Source of the DNA: Liolophura sinensis
Lineage: Eukaryota; Mollusca; Polyplacophora; Chitonida; Chitonidae
NCBI RefSeq assembly: GCF_032854445.1
Contig: NC_088296.1
Location: 13,118,706 to 13,182,705, forward strand
Length of the DNA stretch: 64,000 nucleotides
Direction: 5' to 3'
Below, in pieces: positions 1 through 12,000 of this stretch. Every line of letters starts with the position of its first letter. Within the stretch, counting starts at the first letter, position 1. The position numbers were made by a program, and so were the translations under genes. Under the pieces are notes generated by a model, which was not told the origin of the DNA, ran no database searches, and was given only the letters and a program-made list of their open reading frames with translations.

Positions 1-592
1 CAGTCAACAAATTTTAGCACAAAGCATAACATGCATGGCTTTAAAGCCTAGCCGAGCATTCCAGTTTCTGCACTGGATTTTGACAATTGCAGACCAGCAA
101 AATTGTCTTAGCAGCTTACAAGCTTTGCAGCAAGTTAAACAATATTTAGCCTTGAATACTTAATATTCAAGACAAGGTTAAATATTTAAAACATTCAATG
201 CTGCTGCTTGTTTTGGCTCTTAAAAGCTTTAAAAGGCCAGAGGTAATCATAGAAAATGATTTTTCCTTCTTTATGGCCTTTGTGCATGAAGCATTTAGAC
301 CCATTAAACAAAGATCAAGAGGAGACAACTCCTGTGTGCATCATCCTACATCCTCTGCAGGAGACGGAAGCTCATTTCACACCAAACTTCATCTGCCATA
401 GTTACGTTACCATGGCTTCAGCCATCCAAAACTCATACCGTTCGTTGAGAGACATTTTTGTTGAGCTCTTGAGCACTATTTTGTTTGGAACTTGTGCCAT
501 GATGATCCAATGGTTTAATTCTTCTACCTGGAAAAAGCCAAAATATAGTTATTAGCTCCCTGTAACATTGTAATGCATGTATTATTTTCCAG
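1..592. other. no recognised gene; anonymous sequence
   Basis: Short open frames are present at 198-401 and 256-555, but they overlap each other in different frames and neither resembles a protein I know. No tandem repeat or SINE is visible. If 593-810 is a real terminal exon, this stretch is the end of the intron before it. Confidence 0.4.
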
Positions 593-810
593 TTCATGAA
601 GTGCACTTTTCACGGACACAGAAAACACCGTTATGTAGGCCTCCCTATGACGCCATGCTGAAGAGACCTGATGTACCATCCCAACATGTCACCGATATTT
701 ACAAGGACAGCAGAAGTATCCGTCCGTTGGGTCAAAGTACGACAGATTGCGCTTCGTTTAAAATCCGGATGCCCTTCAATTATGTCCAGGATATCAGTTC
801 AGTGGGTTGA
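593..810 (+). CDS. possible terminal coding exon of an unidentified gene
   Basis: A pyrimidine-rich stretch ending in TTTTCCAG (585-592) is followed by 71 open codons to a TGA at 808-810. The exon would begin with two bases of a split codon. The predicted peptide has mixed composition and no low complexity: it contains RPPYDAMLKRPDVPSQ near its start and ends in PFNYVQDISSVG. It differs in character from the AT-rich noise frames around it. I do not recognise the family. The tone (short Pro/Tyr/Arg motifs) is reminiscent of small ciliary proteins, but that is only an impression. No upstream exon could be joined to it inside this window, so the rest of the gene would lie to the left. Confidence 0.35.
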
Positions 811-2890
811 TTCGAACATAAGGTAATCTTGCGTCCACATGGTCAAGAAAATAACCTATCGACATTGTGCTTGCGATAAATCTACAGAAGTAAGGAACAA
901 AAGCGTCTCCAAATGTGGAAACATATTTGATGGGTAATTTTTGTCTCAAACGACGTGACAAACTGCCATGGCAACTGTATTGTGGCTATAAGTGAACATT
1001 TTATTCATGCCACCAAATCTGTAAGCAAGTTTCCAAAAGGCTAGGTATGCGAGTCTCATTTTCATATCCTCAACTTCCCAACTGTAACAGGAAGTCAATA
1101 AGTTTAGTCCGAATTTAAGGTTAAAGAATGTGAATCTAAACTGACATGAACTGTTAATTACCTGGTAAGTGCACTATTCTACATACGCACACTACTGGTT
1201 TTTGATTTTGACCACGTTTTGTCACATTTACAACCTAGTTCAATCAAATGTTTTAACCATTTCTGTATTAGCCTACCTCAACATTTAATTGTTGAATTAA
1301 AAACATCTAGTCAGTCCAAAACGTTGACCCTAAAACAGCAGCATGTGCTGATTTCTTGCATGGATATACACATTTAATTCCATTTCAGATGAGTTATATG
1401 TTGAAAATCTGATCAAGTGTTGACTTTTTTCTCTTCAAAATTGTGGTGTGCATAAGTGACGCATCAAGTGCATCAAAATTCTGGACTGTAGAGGAGGCCA
1501 CAGGCAGAAAACATGGATAAGAAGGCGGTTGTGCAAGCTGTAACCTTTAAACCTTTAGAGCTGAATTCCCTTGCTTGACTGACTGGGCAAATTATTCTTT
1601 CTAGTTTACATCCATGATGACTGATAAAACCATGGCTAAATCTGTCACGTAAGACGCCCTGCATGGTCCTATCTTGACAGGTTGATTTCTCTATCGTTTG
1701 CCGCATGGTGCCGAAATCTTCCTATACGTTAGACCTATGAGCAATACACATCCTATAAGTTAGACCTATGAGCAATACACAGAAAATTATGTGAATTTCA
1801 ACAACATTTTGACACTGGAATGGATTTACACTTGCAGGAGTGGTAATTAAGGCCCTATTCTATTCAATCCACAACAGAAATTGTGTTGGTGTTTTAAAAT
1901 GGATTTCAAGGTCCACAGACAATACAATAGACCGACAGGAATTTTTAGTTCCATGACTTCAACGTTTAATTTAATTATTTTCAGTTCTTTCAAACTGTAC
2001 TGGCAATACTTTATTTGGATAACTGGAAACATTTACTTCACGATATTAATGTCAGTAAGTGAACTTCGCATGTATCGATCGATATTTCACTTTGGTCATA
2101 CTCAGGACTCACCTCAGGACTGGTGACGTGGCGAAATATATTATATATATTGTATGTATGTAACATGAAAAACACGTCATTCGGAACACAAATCAAAAAA
2201 GGTATTCACATCACAGCAACTTTCCTGTCAATATTTGTTTACAGAATATATGTCAACATGTAAGTCGAAATACCTTAGACTGTCGTACCGGTTGATGTAA
2301 GCAAGCGAAAAAAAGTCGAAAATCCGGAGACAATTCATAAAAATGATGATAATAATAATACAAAGGTATAAACGTAACACATGTTAACAAACTTACAAAA
2401 TTTCACAGTTGGATGGCTTTGGAATCCAGGGATATCTGTCGATAAGTTACAGATTATTACTTATCACTGACAGGCGAATGATATGCCAACAATTACCATT
2501 TCCGCTGAACGGGTTCAGCACTCCAATACAATACTCAAAAATTCGAAATTTTAAAAATGTATTGGGAATATATTTGTATTTTTCTTATCTTTGAACATTT
2601 AAATTTATTTTGCGAAAATGGACGATTTTATTTTTACACCAATCATTTTTTAAAAGGTTCAAGGTGCCAAGACACCGGAAGAGGAGTAGGCTAAGTCATT
2701 TTATTTTAGAGGGGGTATAAAGCATAAATTATCAAGGTGCAAGAATTATTACTGAATCTGTAAAGAACAAAAATAAATGCGTCAAAAACACATTTTTGGC
2801 GTGGATAGAATTCATATTTGTCTGCAGAACATGAAATCTTTGTTATTTGAAATTGTGTTTACACATGGGTTACGAGTTAACCCCCTAAAT
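811..2890. other. intergenic stretch upstream of MNS1, no gene seen
   Basis: No convincing open frame on either strand. A 28-bp direct duplication (TTAGACCTATGAGCAATACA in each copy) lies at 1730-1783. A partial RFX-like palindrome, TGCCATGGCAAC, lies at 966-977. Otherwise this is AT-rich unique sequence. Confidence 0.4.
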
Positions 2891-2901
2891 TCGTAGATAG
2901 A

Positions 2902-2915
2902 TTCACCTTAGCAAC
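2902..2915 (+). promoter_or_regulatory. candidate X-box (RFX site) of MNS1
   Basis: The bases are TTCACC, a two-base spacer TT, then AGCAAC. The RFX X-box consensus is GTNRCC, 0-3 bases, RGYAAC. The right half matches at every position and the left half at five of six. It ends 103 bp before the MNS1 start codon, within the distance at which RFX sites usually control ciliary genes. MNS1 encodes an axonemal protein, so the context fits. The match is by eye and the left half is imperfect. Confidence 0.42.
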
Positions 2916-3018
2916 ACAAAACAGGGACGCGTCCACATTGTTTTTGGCGGGTCACACTGATTTTCGTTCGTTATATTCTCCGTTATTGGCCATTCTGTCC
3001 ATTTTGACAACCACAAAA

Positions 3019-3021
3019 ATG
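3019..3021 (+). CDS. MNS1: MNS1 coding exon 1 (start codon only)
   Basis: ACAAAAATG is followed at once by the strong donor GTAAGT, so this exon contributes only the initiator methionine plus the 5' UTR. The next exon opens in phase 0 with ACG ACT GTA CGG AGA GCA ATG. An alternative is initiation at the in-frame ATG 6213, seven residues later. I prefer 3019 because the A-rich start context and the perfect donor coincide. Confidence 0.7.
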
Positions 3022-6000
3022 GTAAGTAACTTCTCATTTAATCCACAAAATCTTTAACAAGCAGGATTAATAGGTTTTCTTTATCAGTGAATATCTTGCT
3101 CGTGCACCGTAACAACAACAACAACAACAACATGTCGTTGGCGTAAATAAATTATGTTGCAAATACTGAACTTGAAGTAATCTCTGCATTCGTATGCAGC
3201 AGGATTAGTCAGAATGATCTGGTGGGTGTTGCTCTTATTTTCTGAAAAGCAAGCAATGTGTATACTTACTGTGCTGTTAGAGTACAGGTTACTTAAGAAT
3301 CAGAGTTAAACCTCTCCGGATCGATAGGCCTATCTAGGTCTTGCTATTTTCAAGTTTCAACACAACACTAAAATATAATTTATGACATGTCGTGCACATA
3401 GTCTGCTTCTAGTTCTGCCTTGCATTGGAGCATATTATTAGGGGTTCATACTATCCTACCGGGACACCTCTTGAAATCGTTCATATTATTATTATTCTTA
3501 GTGAGCTCCTAAAATTGCATTATCTCTAAAACTGGTAAAGGTAGAAAACCAAACGTCGGAGTTTTAGTAATGATGCTATTACCCTTGACCGTTTTTCGTA
3601 TCGCTTATAAGGATGACAGTCAAAGATATATATAAATTTCATGTTTTACTCCCTTTGTGCAAAGCGCTTGTCCGATGATGTAAATAGAACGTACGAGCCT
3701 GTTATAAACGGGATGTTTTCACTGAAATAAATGTATAGATATCACACGCCAGGTGTAAGAGAACAATGTCTTGCGACATTATTAATTTCATTCTATCCTT
3801 GGCAAAAGCTATTGTGACATCATGACGTCACAGAAAGGTTAAATATGTAATCAGTGTATATCAGATGATTTGCAACTTTGTATTTCATTACCAGTATTTC
3901 ATTACCATTACGTTATTGAAAGATGGAACATGTACATGTACTTATCAGTGTGTAATTGATGATACGTAAACAATACGTGTTCTTTCCATGGGGAGAGATG
4001 TGTCATTGTTGAAGATTACAAACAGACCTATACTAACAAATGTTTCACCGTTCACAACAATTATCAGATTATTTTCAAAGCTGCATTTACCATTTTAACT
4101 AAAATCAGTGACTACATAGACTGGCACCCCTTTGGTCAAAAAACAATGGTTTTGCCTGTTGTGGATAACCTTGCAAGTTGTGTGCTATTTAGGGTAACTT
4201 TGCTGCCTTCTTCCAAAGCTACACTGTATGGGTGTAAAAGTGTTTACATGACTGGAGTTTTTCATGTGTAATTTAAGGGTTTAACATCACTGTGTTTGTT
4301 GTGTAACCTGATACTGCTGAGCCTTGTTTCGTACAGAGTTTTACTCCCTGTAAGGATTGGCGTGCAAAACCTGTGCGTCTCATCACGTAAATAGAAAGGA
4401 TGAGTCTTTTATAAAATGGGATGCAGAATATAAAATACCTGCATTAAGCCTTTTTGGAAGGATTATGGAATTAATGTCTAACGGCAGTGTTTAATATAGT
4501 CAGTCAAGTGGATGAGGTTAAACAATTTTAAATAAAAATAATAACCTTGTTCACATTATTGACTATAAAACTGCAGCTAGACACCAATAGCAGAAATATT
4601 ATTTCTTAAACAACAATGAAACAGGTTTTGACATTTTGTGCTGCATGGCCAGTCACATGATTTAGCAACCATTTTTAATTTGTTTGATAATCTTAAAAAA
4701 TCTTGTCCAAAACAGCTAAACCTATCAAAATAAAATTTCGTTTTTACAGTTTACCGGTGGATCGCTCTACAATGATTCCAGAAATCGTTGAGTTTGGTAT
4801 GCAAATTGGGCCCAAATCTACCCAGTGAAATCAGCTGAAAAATAGGTCAACTCTAAAAACTGCACTTGTAATTAAATTGACCAAAACATTTCTGGGAATA
4901 CATTGACCCTCAGGATTATGAATTTCAAAGAAGTTTTCCCATTTGAGTTGTAGTTTTTTCACGTAATTTCCCCAAAAAGTTTTTTGAAATCATTCGGTTT
5001 TTTCTCCAAAATTCAAACATGCGAGCCTAATGCTAGACTGCAGGAAACTAGTTACTGTGGGAATGGGCACCAACTTTGCGACGATGTATTGTTTGTGTCT
5101 TTTGTTCTCGACAGATCAAAGCTACTTAATCTCTATGCTAGTTTCTCAGTGCTAGGAACAGTCTAGGGTTCAGTTCCCACATTCCTTTCCATATTTTTTT
5201 TCATTTTTTCTTTTTTCTTATTTTTACCTATTCAGGCACACAGACAAATGCTGAATTGGTGTCCACGACAGCTATACATGTAGCCCAGCACTGCTGTCTG
5301 AGAGCAAAGTTTATTTCTTTTCACTGGTTTTCACTCAAGCCCAATGGACATTGTATGTAGCTGTGGTTCAGATTCAGATAATTTCTTTCCATCTTTTATC
5401 ACTTTTTTTTTTGCTATTATCATGAACACCAAGCTATCGAAAGTGGTAAAAGACAGTCACTACAGTAGAGTTGGTGCCGGCAATGCTTTATTGTTATTGC
5501 AGACTTTTGCACACAGCTGCTAATAACCAGCTCTCTTTACTTGCTGCACTTATGTTGAATACTTGGTGGTGTTTGTCACGTTATTCTTTCCTCTTTAATG
5601 ACATAGCAAACATGAGCAAGCAGAGATGGTATTCTGGACACATGCAGCAAATGAAGATGGATTGACATTTAGCCTAGCTAAGAATTTTAAGTCCACTTCA
5701 ACTTTGAGTAGACCTCTGCGGGGCCTCTGTGGCTCAGTTGGTTAGCACGCTAGCACAGCGTAATGAGCCAGGAGTCTCTCACCAATGCGGTCGCTGTGAG
5801 GTCAAGTCCAGCTCATGCCGTCTTCCTCTGTGGCCGTACGTGGGAAGGTCTGACAGCAACCTGCGGATGGTTGTGGGTTTCCCCCGGGCTGTGCCCGGTT
5901 TCCACCCAACATAATGCTGGCCGCCGTCGTATAAATGAAATATTCTTGAGTACGGCGTAAATCACCAATCCAAAAAAACAAATAAATATGAAGTTTTGTG

Positions 6001-9000
6001 AAACTGAGAAAGAATGTTTAAAGTGTATTTTCATTCAAAGATAAGAAAAATAGCTCTGAAAAACTACAACGATATCCTTGATCAGAAACTTTTTAGCTTG
6101 ATATAAAAATGTTTAATATAGTATCAAGCTAAACAGTTTCAGATCTTGAAACTCCATGGCTGTATGAACTCTGTAATAAACTCTTCACTCGCAGACGACT
6201 GTACGGAGAGCAATGACAAACGCCCAGCGTGAAAAAATGATGGCCAAGTCACGTCACCAGGAAGAGGCTAGGGAGGATGCTTTGCGCCATCTCGCTGAGG
6301 AACAGATGCTACAGGCAAATTTGGCGAGTGAAGAAACAGTTGAAGAGAGAAGGTTCTTGAGACGTTATCATATGGAGCAAAAGGAGAGAGAAATGGAAGA
6401 GGCCATTGTTAATGTGAGTACTCAGAAACAGTTCTCTTACAGTGTGCTTCAGAATTTTTTGGAAAGAACTCTTGATATGTGAACAGTGAAGTGTCCACAG
6501 ATTTGCCTATCACAACAGGTTGCGCTGCGGTGAATTACATCCTCTATTGTTGAACTTGTGCAGCATCAAACATTTGGCTTGTTTTAGTTTCATCTGTGTT
6601 TGGTGTGGTCTTGTCACTGTGATCTTGAGCTTTAAGAATTGATTCTTCATTAGGGTTAAAGTGTGATTAGGAAAACGAAAAGCTTAAACATCAAGAAAGT
6701 ATAAATCGGTGAATGAAAATACATTTACAAAGTAATGGTAGTACAGATTTTGTATTTTCATGTTTGGGTAACAACCTCGTCTTTAGTCATGTTTTATGTT
6801 TGCAGGCACAGAGAAACAAAGAGCTGAAAGAGAGACAACTTGAGCAGGATGAAAAACTGGCTAAAGAGTTGGAGAGAATCAAGATGGAGAAACTAAGGGA
6901 TGAAAAAATACGGCAACAACTAAGAGAGGAGAGGTAGGGTTGAAATTTTTCCAAATCCTGAAATCCGCAGTGGCTTGATTGATGTCCTGAATTGTCTTCC
7001 TCATACATGTATCTCAAAGTGAAAAACAGCTTAAATGTCCAATCAGTGGTTGAAAAAGCAGTATTTTTATTTTTTTTGATTTACACTGTCTGGATATTGT
7101 ATAGTCTGTTGTGCTTGAAATAGTCTGAGACAACTCCAGGTTTCAAACCAATGACGTCGGGGGAGTATAGCACTGAATTGCCTGTTTAGACCATTTGGCT
7201 ACCAGTTGTTGAAATCCTGCTGTCTCTAGATGAGAAAGATAACTTACAAAAAGTAAAGGGATGTGGTTGCCCAAATATTAGGTATTTTTGCATCATTACA
7301 GAATGACATGAGTGTTGGGTATTTTTCTCAAGAAGCAGAAGTTACAAGCTTTTTGTTGATCCCACTCCCAGCATTGTTCTTTAAGTGGATGTTTAAAAAT
7401 AACATAAAAAAACTGGAAATTCTGCCAGAATGTTTAAATGAGGCACTGTCAGTTCAGTGGAAATGGAACATGCGCACAACGCGCGGTAATCTTCATATGT
7501 AAACAAACATAGCTGATTACAAGCTTAAAAGAAGAGCTTGTGGCTCATTCGTTGACAAGATCAGGCAAAGAGAGGCGTAAAAATGAGCTCCACAGGTTGA
7601 CAAGCAAGTCTAGAGTTGTGATTGGTGGTCAGTTTGAATGATGGAGTACATTGAAGAAACAAAAGGGTCTCATCAAACAGGGGAGATGTCGCAAAACTAC
7701 TGTTTGATAACTGGGTGCATATGTTGTCGTGGGCGGGGGGTGTTAAACTTCAAACAGACACATGTTTCTGTTTAATGAGAAGATTGCTCATAGCCTTTTC
7801 TCAATGCTGTTAAAGTGCTGTACTCTGCATGGATCTGTGTGTACGTTGGCCGATTGAAAGTTGGTGTCATACACTGTAGGGAACTATCCAAATGCTGCGC
7901 ATATGCTTTGGGCCCTTCTGGATGAATATTAAGGCAATATGGCCTACCCTTTTTGTGTTGAATTTGAATAATGGCAGGACTTCTCTGGGAATAATGGCAG
8001 GACTTCTCCGGGAATGATGGCAGGACTTCTCTGGGAATAATGGCAGGACTTCTCTGGGAATAATGGCAGGACTTCTCCGGGAATAATGGCAGGACTTCTC
8101 TGGGAATAATGGCAGGACTTCTCCGGGAATGATGGCAGGACTTCTCTGGGCTCATACAATCTACTTACTCAATGAATATTTTTTATTTCAATGCGAGTGG
8201 TTTAGTTTAAGAACGAACTTCAAAATGTTGTTAAGACATCACAATCAGAATTTATTTAAAAATCCAAATTTTGAGCAACCATGTCCCTTACAGTGCTATA
8301 TTTACTATAAGCATGATAAGCACTATAAAGTAGATGTCAGTGGTTGTATTGTAGAGCTTTAATTTACGAGTTGTCAGATAAACCGTATGTACCCCTCTTT
8401 GTGTTTTCAGCCCGGAATTAAGAGAACTTGAGGCCATGTTAAAGTCAGCATACATGAATAAGGAAAGATCAGCACAGATTGCAGAGAAAGAAGCTCACAA
8501 GTATGATAATATGGTAGGTATCATCATTTACAGAGAGGCAGCTGTATGAAGTTAGATGATACGTTAGGTGATATGTGAGGTGAGGTGATATGTTAGGTGA
8601 GGTGATATGTTTAGATGATGGGTGAGGTGATATGTTATAGTATGGTATGGTAGGTTAAATCACTCAGGGAATTTGATAGGCCTGAAGTGAGACATGGCAG
8701 TTAGCATACAGCTGTGGTATATGCTAGGGGTTTTAGTATGCAGCTGTGGTGTATGCTAGGGGTGTTAGCATACAGCTGTGGTATATGCTAGGGGTGTTAA
8801 CATACAGCTGTGGTATATGCTAGGGGTGTTAGCATACAGCCGTGGTATATGCTAGGGGTGTTAGCATACAGCTGTGGTATATGCTAGGGGTGTTAGCATA
8901 CAGCTGTGGCATATGCTAGGGGTGTCAGCATACAGCTGTGGTATATGCTAGGGGTGTTAGTATGCAGCTGTGGTATATGCTAGGGGTGTTAACATACAGC

Positions 9001-12000
9001 TGTGGTATATGCTAGGGGTGTCAGCATACAGCTGTGGTATATGCTAGGGGTGTCAGCATACAGCTGTGGTATATGCTAAGGGTGTCAGCATACAGCTGTG
9101 GTATATGCTAGGGGTGTTAGCATACAGCTGTGGTATATGCCAGGGGTGTTAGCATACAGCTGTGGTATATGCTAGGGGTGTTAGCATACAGCTGTGGTAT
9201 ATGCTAGGGGTGTTACCTGATTATTGGTCTTATGAAGACCCCTTTTTTTAAACAAGTAACATTATTTATGAATGGCCAAAATGTTTTAGTTGTATTTTAG
9301 ACCTTTACAATTCTGTACTGGTGAAGTACTTCTTACTTTGTGAATTATGTAGTGATTTGCTCCCATGAATTTATCTCCAGTCAGACATGAAGGATGTGGT
9401 TTCAGCAGCTTGAGTATCAGAAGCATCTGACCTTCCATATCCAATTCATTTATTATAAAACACAGTCCGTACTGATCCTTGAAAGGACTGGAATGCTTTT
9501 GAGATGTCTTCAGGGCCCTAAAAGTCTATTTTAGCATGTATCTTTGGAAGGTGTTCTAAATAGACTAATAAATAAGCTACGAAAATACTGCCTAATGATC
9601 TTCATATGAAAGTTTGTTCATAAACTGGGTGGTCTCTGAAAGTGCTGGAAAGTACCTTTATTCTTCTCATATTTTGGAGATTTAGCCTTCTCTTTTTAAC
9701 ATTCACATGTAATTGTATGAGGAATACACAGTTTCTCTTTTCTCACATGATTTGCCCATCTTATCAGATCCTTGGGAGAAATTGTCTTTCTCAAGAAGAA
9801 ACCTTAATTAAACCAATGGGCAATTAGTTTCATTGACAACATTTTCTTTCACATGTGGAAATTAAGCTAAAGTTTCTCATGTTTAGTACCGTGACGCCGA
9901 GATTGCCCAGCAAATGAAGGAGGAGCATGCACGTGCGCAGGAGGCTGAGAGGGTGAAGATGGAGGAGCGTTACCGCGAGCAGGTCAGGTACCAGCAGGAG
10001 CTGGAGAAACAGCTGGAAGAGAAGGAGCTGAAGAGGCAGCAGGCTTACGAAGAGTTCCTCAAGGAGAAGCTCATGATTGACGAAATCGTCAGGAAGATCT
10101 ACGAGGAAGACCAAAAGTGAGTCTTGGCAAAAAATTCTAATGGTGACATGTTGAAGAGCCTCCAACAGGAAATTGACTACGTTTGCATTTTTGGTTTGAA
10201 GCAAATGAGTGGTCCACGATGCATCTGTTTCTACCCACATTTTTTCAGACTCCAGCCTCCGGTTTGTCTTTTTCAAGGGAGATAGTGAGGTTTGACTGGT
10301 GTGTAACACTGTTTTGACAAGTGTTTAACAGTGAGAGCTGGATTTAAACATTGCAGTCTGTTACGTTAGGAGGCTGATAGGGTTAGTTTATCTATTTAGT
10401 TGCTCAAGAATATTTTCACTAATACGATGGCGGCCAGCATTATGGTGTGAGGAAACCAGGCAGAGCCCAGGGGAAACCCATGGCCATTGGAAGCCATCAT
10501 GAGCTGAACTTTATGTTGGTGAAAGGCTCGTGCATGTCCTAGATCATTGTGCTGTAATAGGGCACTTGGGTAATAAAACTTAATGTTTTGGTATGTTACG
10601 GGATGAAATGTATGTAGCTAATGCTGGTTCTGTTTAGAACGAGTTTGGTGTGAAATACTAATCACTGATTTGTTAATGATGTGTATTACAGAGATTACGA
10701 ACTGCGACTGAAAAAGAGGAAAGCTACCCAAGAGTTCATCGCAGAATTCACAGAGGCACGCAAACGCTGGAAGGACGAAGAATGTCGCAGAATGGAGGAG
10801 GAAAACCGCAAAATTATGGAGTACGCAAAATTCCAGAACGAAAGAGAAAAGGAACGAACCCAGGAAAAGAAAAAGAAAGAAGAGCAGATGTCAAGAGTGC
10901 AAGATGCTGTAAGTTATGATTTTGTCATGTGTGAAACGCACTACTGGAAACATTTTTTTAAGCATAATGATTTTAAATTGACTAACAAAGATGTCATTTT
11001 TTTTTTTTTTTTTTGCTGTTATAATACAAAAACTTATGATTTATTAAATGAATTCTTTGTTTTTGCTAGATTCTCTGCTGATCATTGTACCCATAATACA
11101 TATTAACAGTAGGGTAATGAAATTTGTATTTCAAATTCTTTTAATAATTTCAAAATAGGTCTGACAAAAATTAATACAGTTTGATACATTTCCATGTGTT
11201 ATTGTTTACTTCCCCCCTTGTTTATTTTTGACAGTTGTCTAAAGAAATTGCTGAGCGTGAGGCAGAGAGAGAAGAGATGGAGAGAGTCAGACTGGAGCTC
11301 TACATGGAAGAGGAAGAAGAGAAAGAGAGACAGAAAGAAAAGGTAAGGGATTTTAAGTAAGACATTACTCAGGTCAAGGACCTCTTTGACAATACTTTAT
11401 TATCCAGCTTCATGTTTATCATAACTTTGTTTGAAAGGTGTTGTCTAGGTGATTGTGCCATAAGGGGACATTATTCATGGGTAAGTTTTCTGAAAGTACT
11501 CCCTGTTTTTTTTGTATGGATGAAACCGGAGTATCAGAGTAAAACATTACCATTTGCTGGGTGGCTGACAAATCTCTGGACAGCTGCCAGCACACTTAAG
11601 CTTGTGACAAATCGCTGGACACCTACCAGCACACTTGAGCTTGTGACAAATCTCTGGACAGCTGCCAGCACACTTGAGCTTGTGACAAATCTCTGGACAG
11701 CTACCAGCACACTTGAGCTTGTGACAAATCTCTGGACAGCTGCCAGCACACTTGAGCTTGTGACAAATCTCTGGACAGCTACCAGCACACTTGAGCTTGT
11801 GACAAATCTCTGGACACCTGCTAGCACACTTGAGCTTGTGACAAATCTCTGGACGGCTGCCAGCACACTTGGGCTTGTGACAAATCTCTGGACAGCTGCC
11901 AGCACACTTGAGCTTGTGACAAATCTCTGGACACCTGCCAGCACACTTGAGCTTGTGACAAATCTCTGGACAGCTGCCAGCACACTTGAGCTTGTGACAA

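Noticed and set aside
966-977. TGCCATGGCAAC as the MNS1 X-box
   Set aside because: Partial palindrome about 2 kb from the start codon; the site at 2902-2915 is far better placed.
5729-6034. Three short open frames around 5.7-6.0 kb
   Set aside because: They lie inside a SINE copy; similar frames appear in other SINE copies (28029, 31741, 53441).
6787-7017. 76-codon minus-strand Ser-rich frame
   Set aside because: Antisense shadow of MNS1 exon 3 and its donor.
7772-8159. 127- and 71-codon minus-strand frames of EKSCHYSQRSPAIIP type
   Set aside because: Product of the 23-bp minisatellite in MNS1 intron 3.
8698-9216. CRISPR-like array
   Set aside because: Units are contiguous tandem repeats with no unique spacers, in an animal intron. 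The same holds for every array here.
9830-10309. 159-codon minus-strand Leu-rich frame
   Set aside because: Antisense shadow of MNS1 exon 5.
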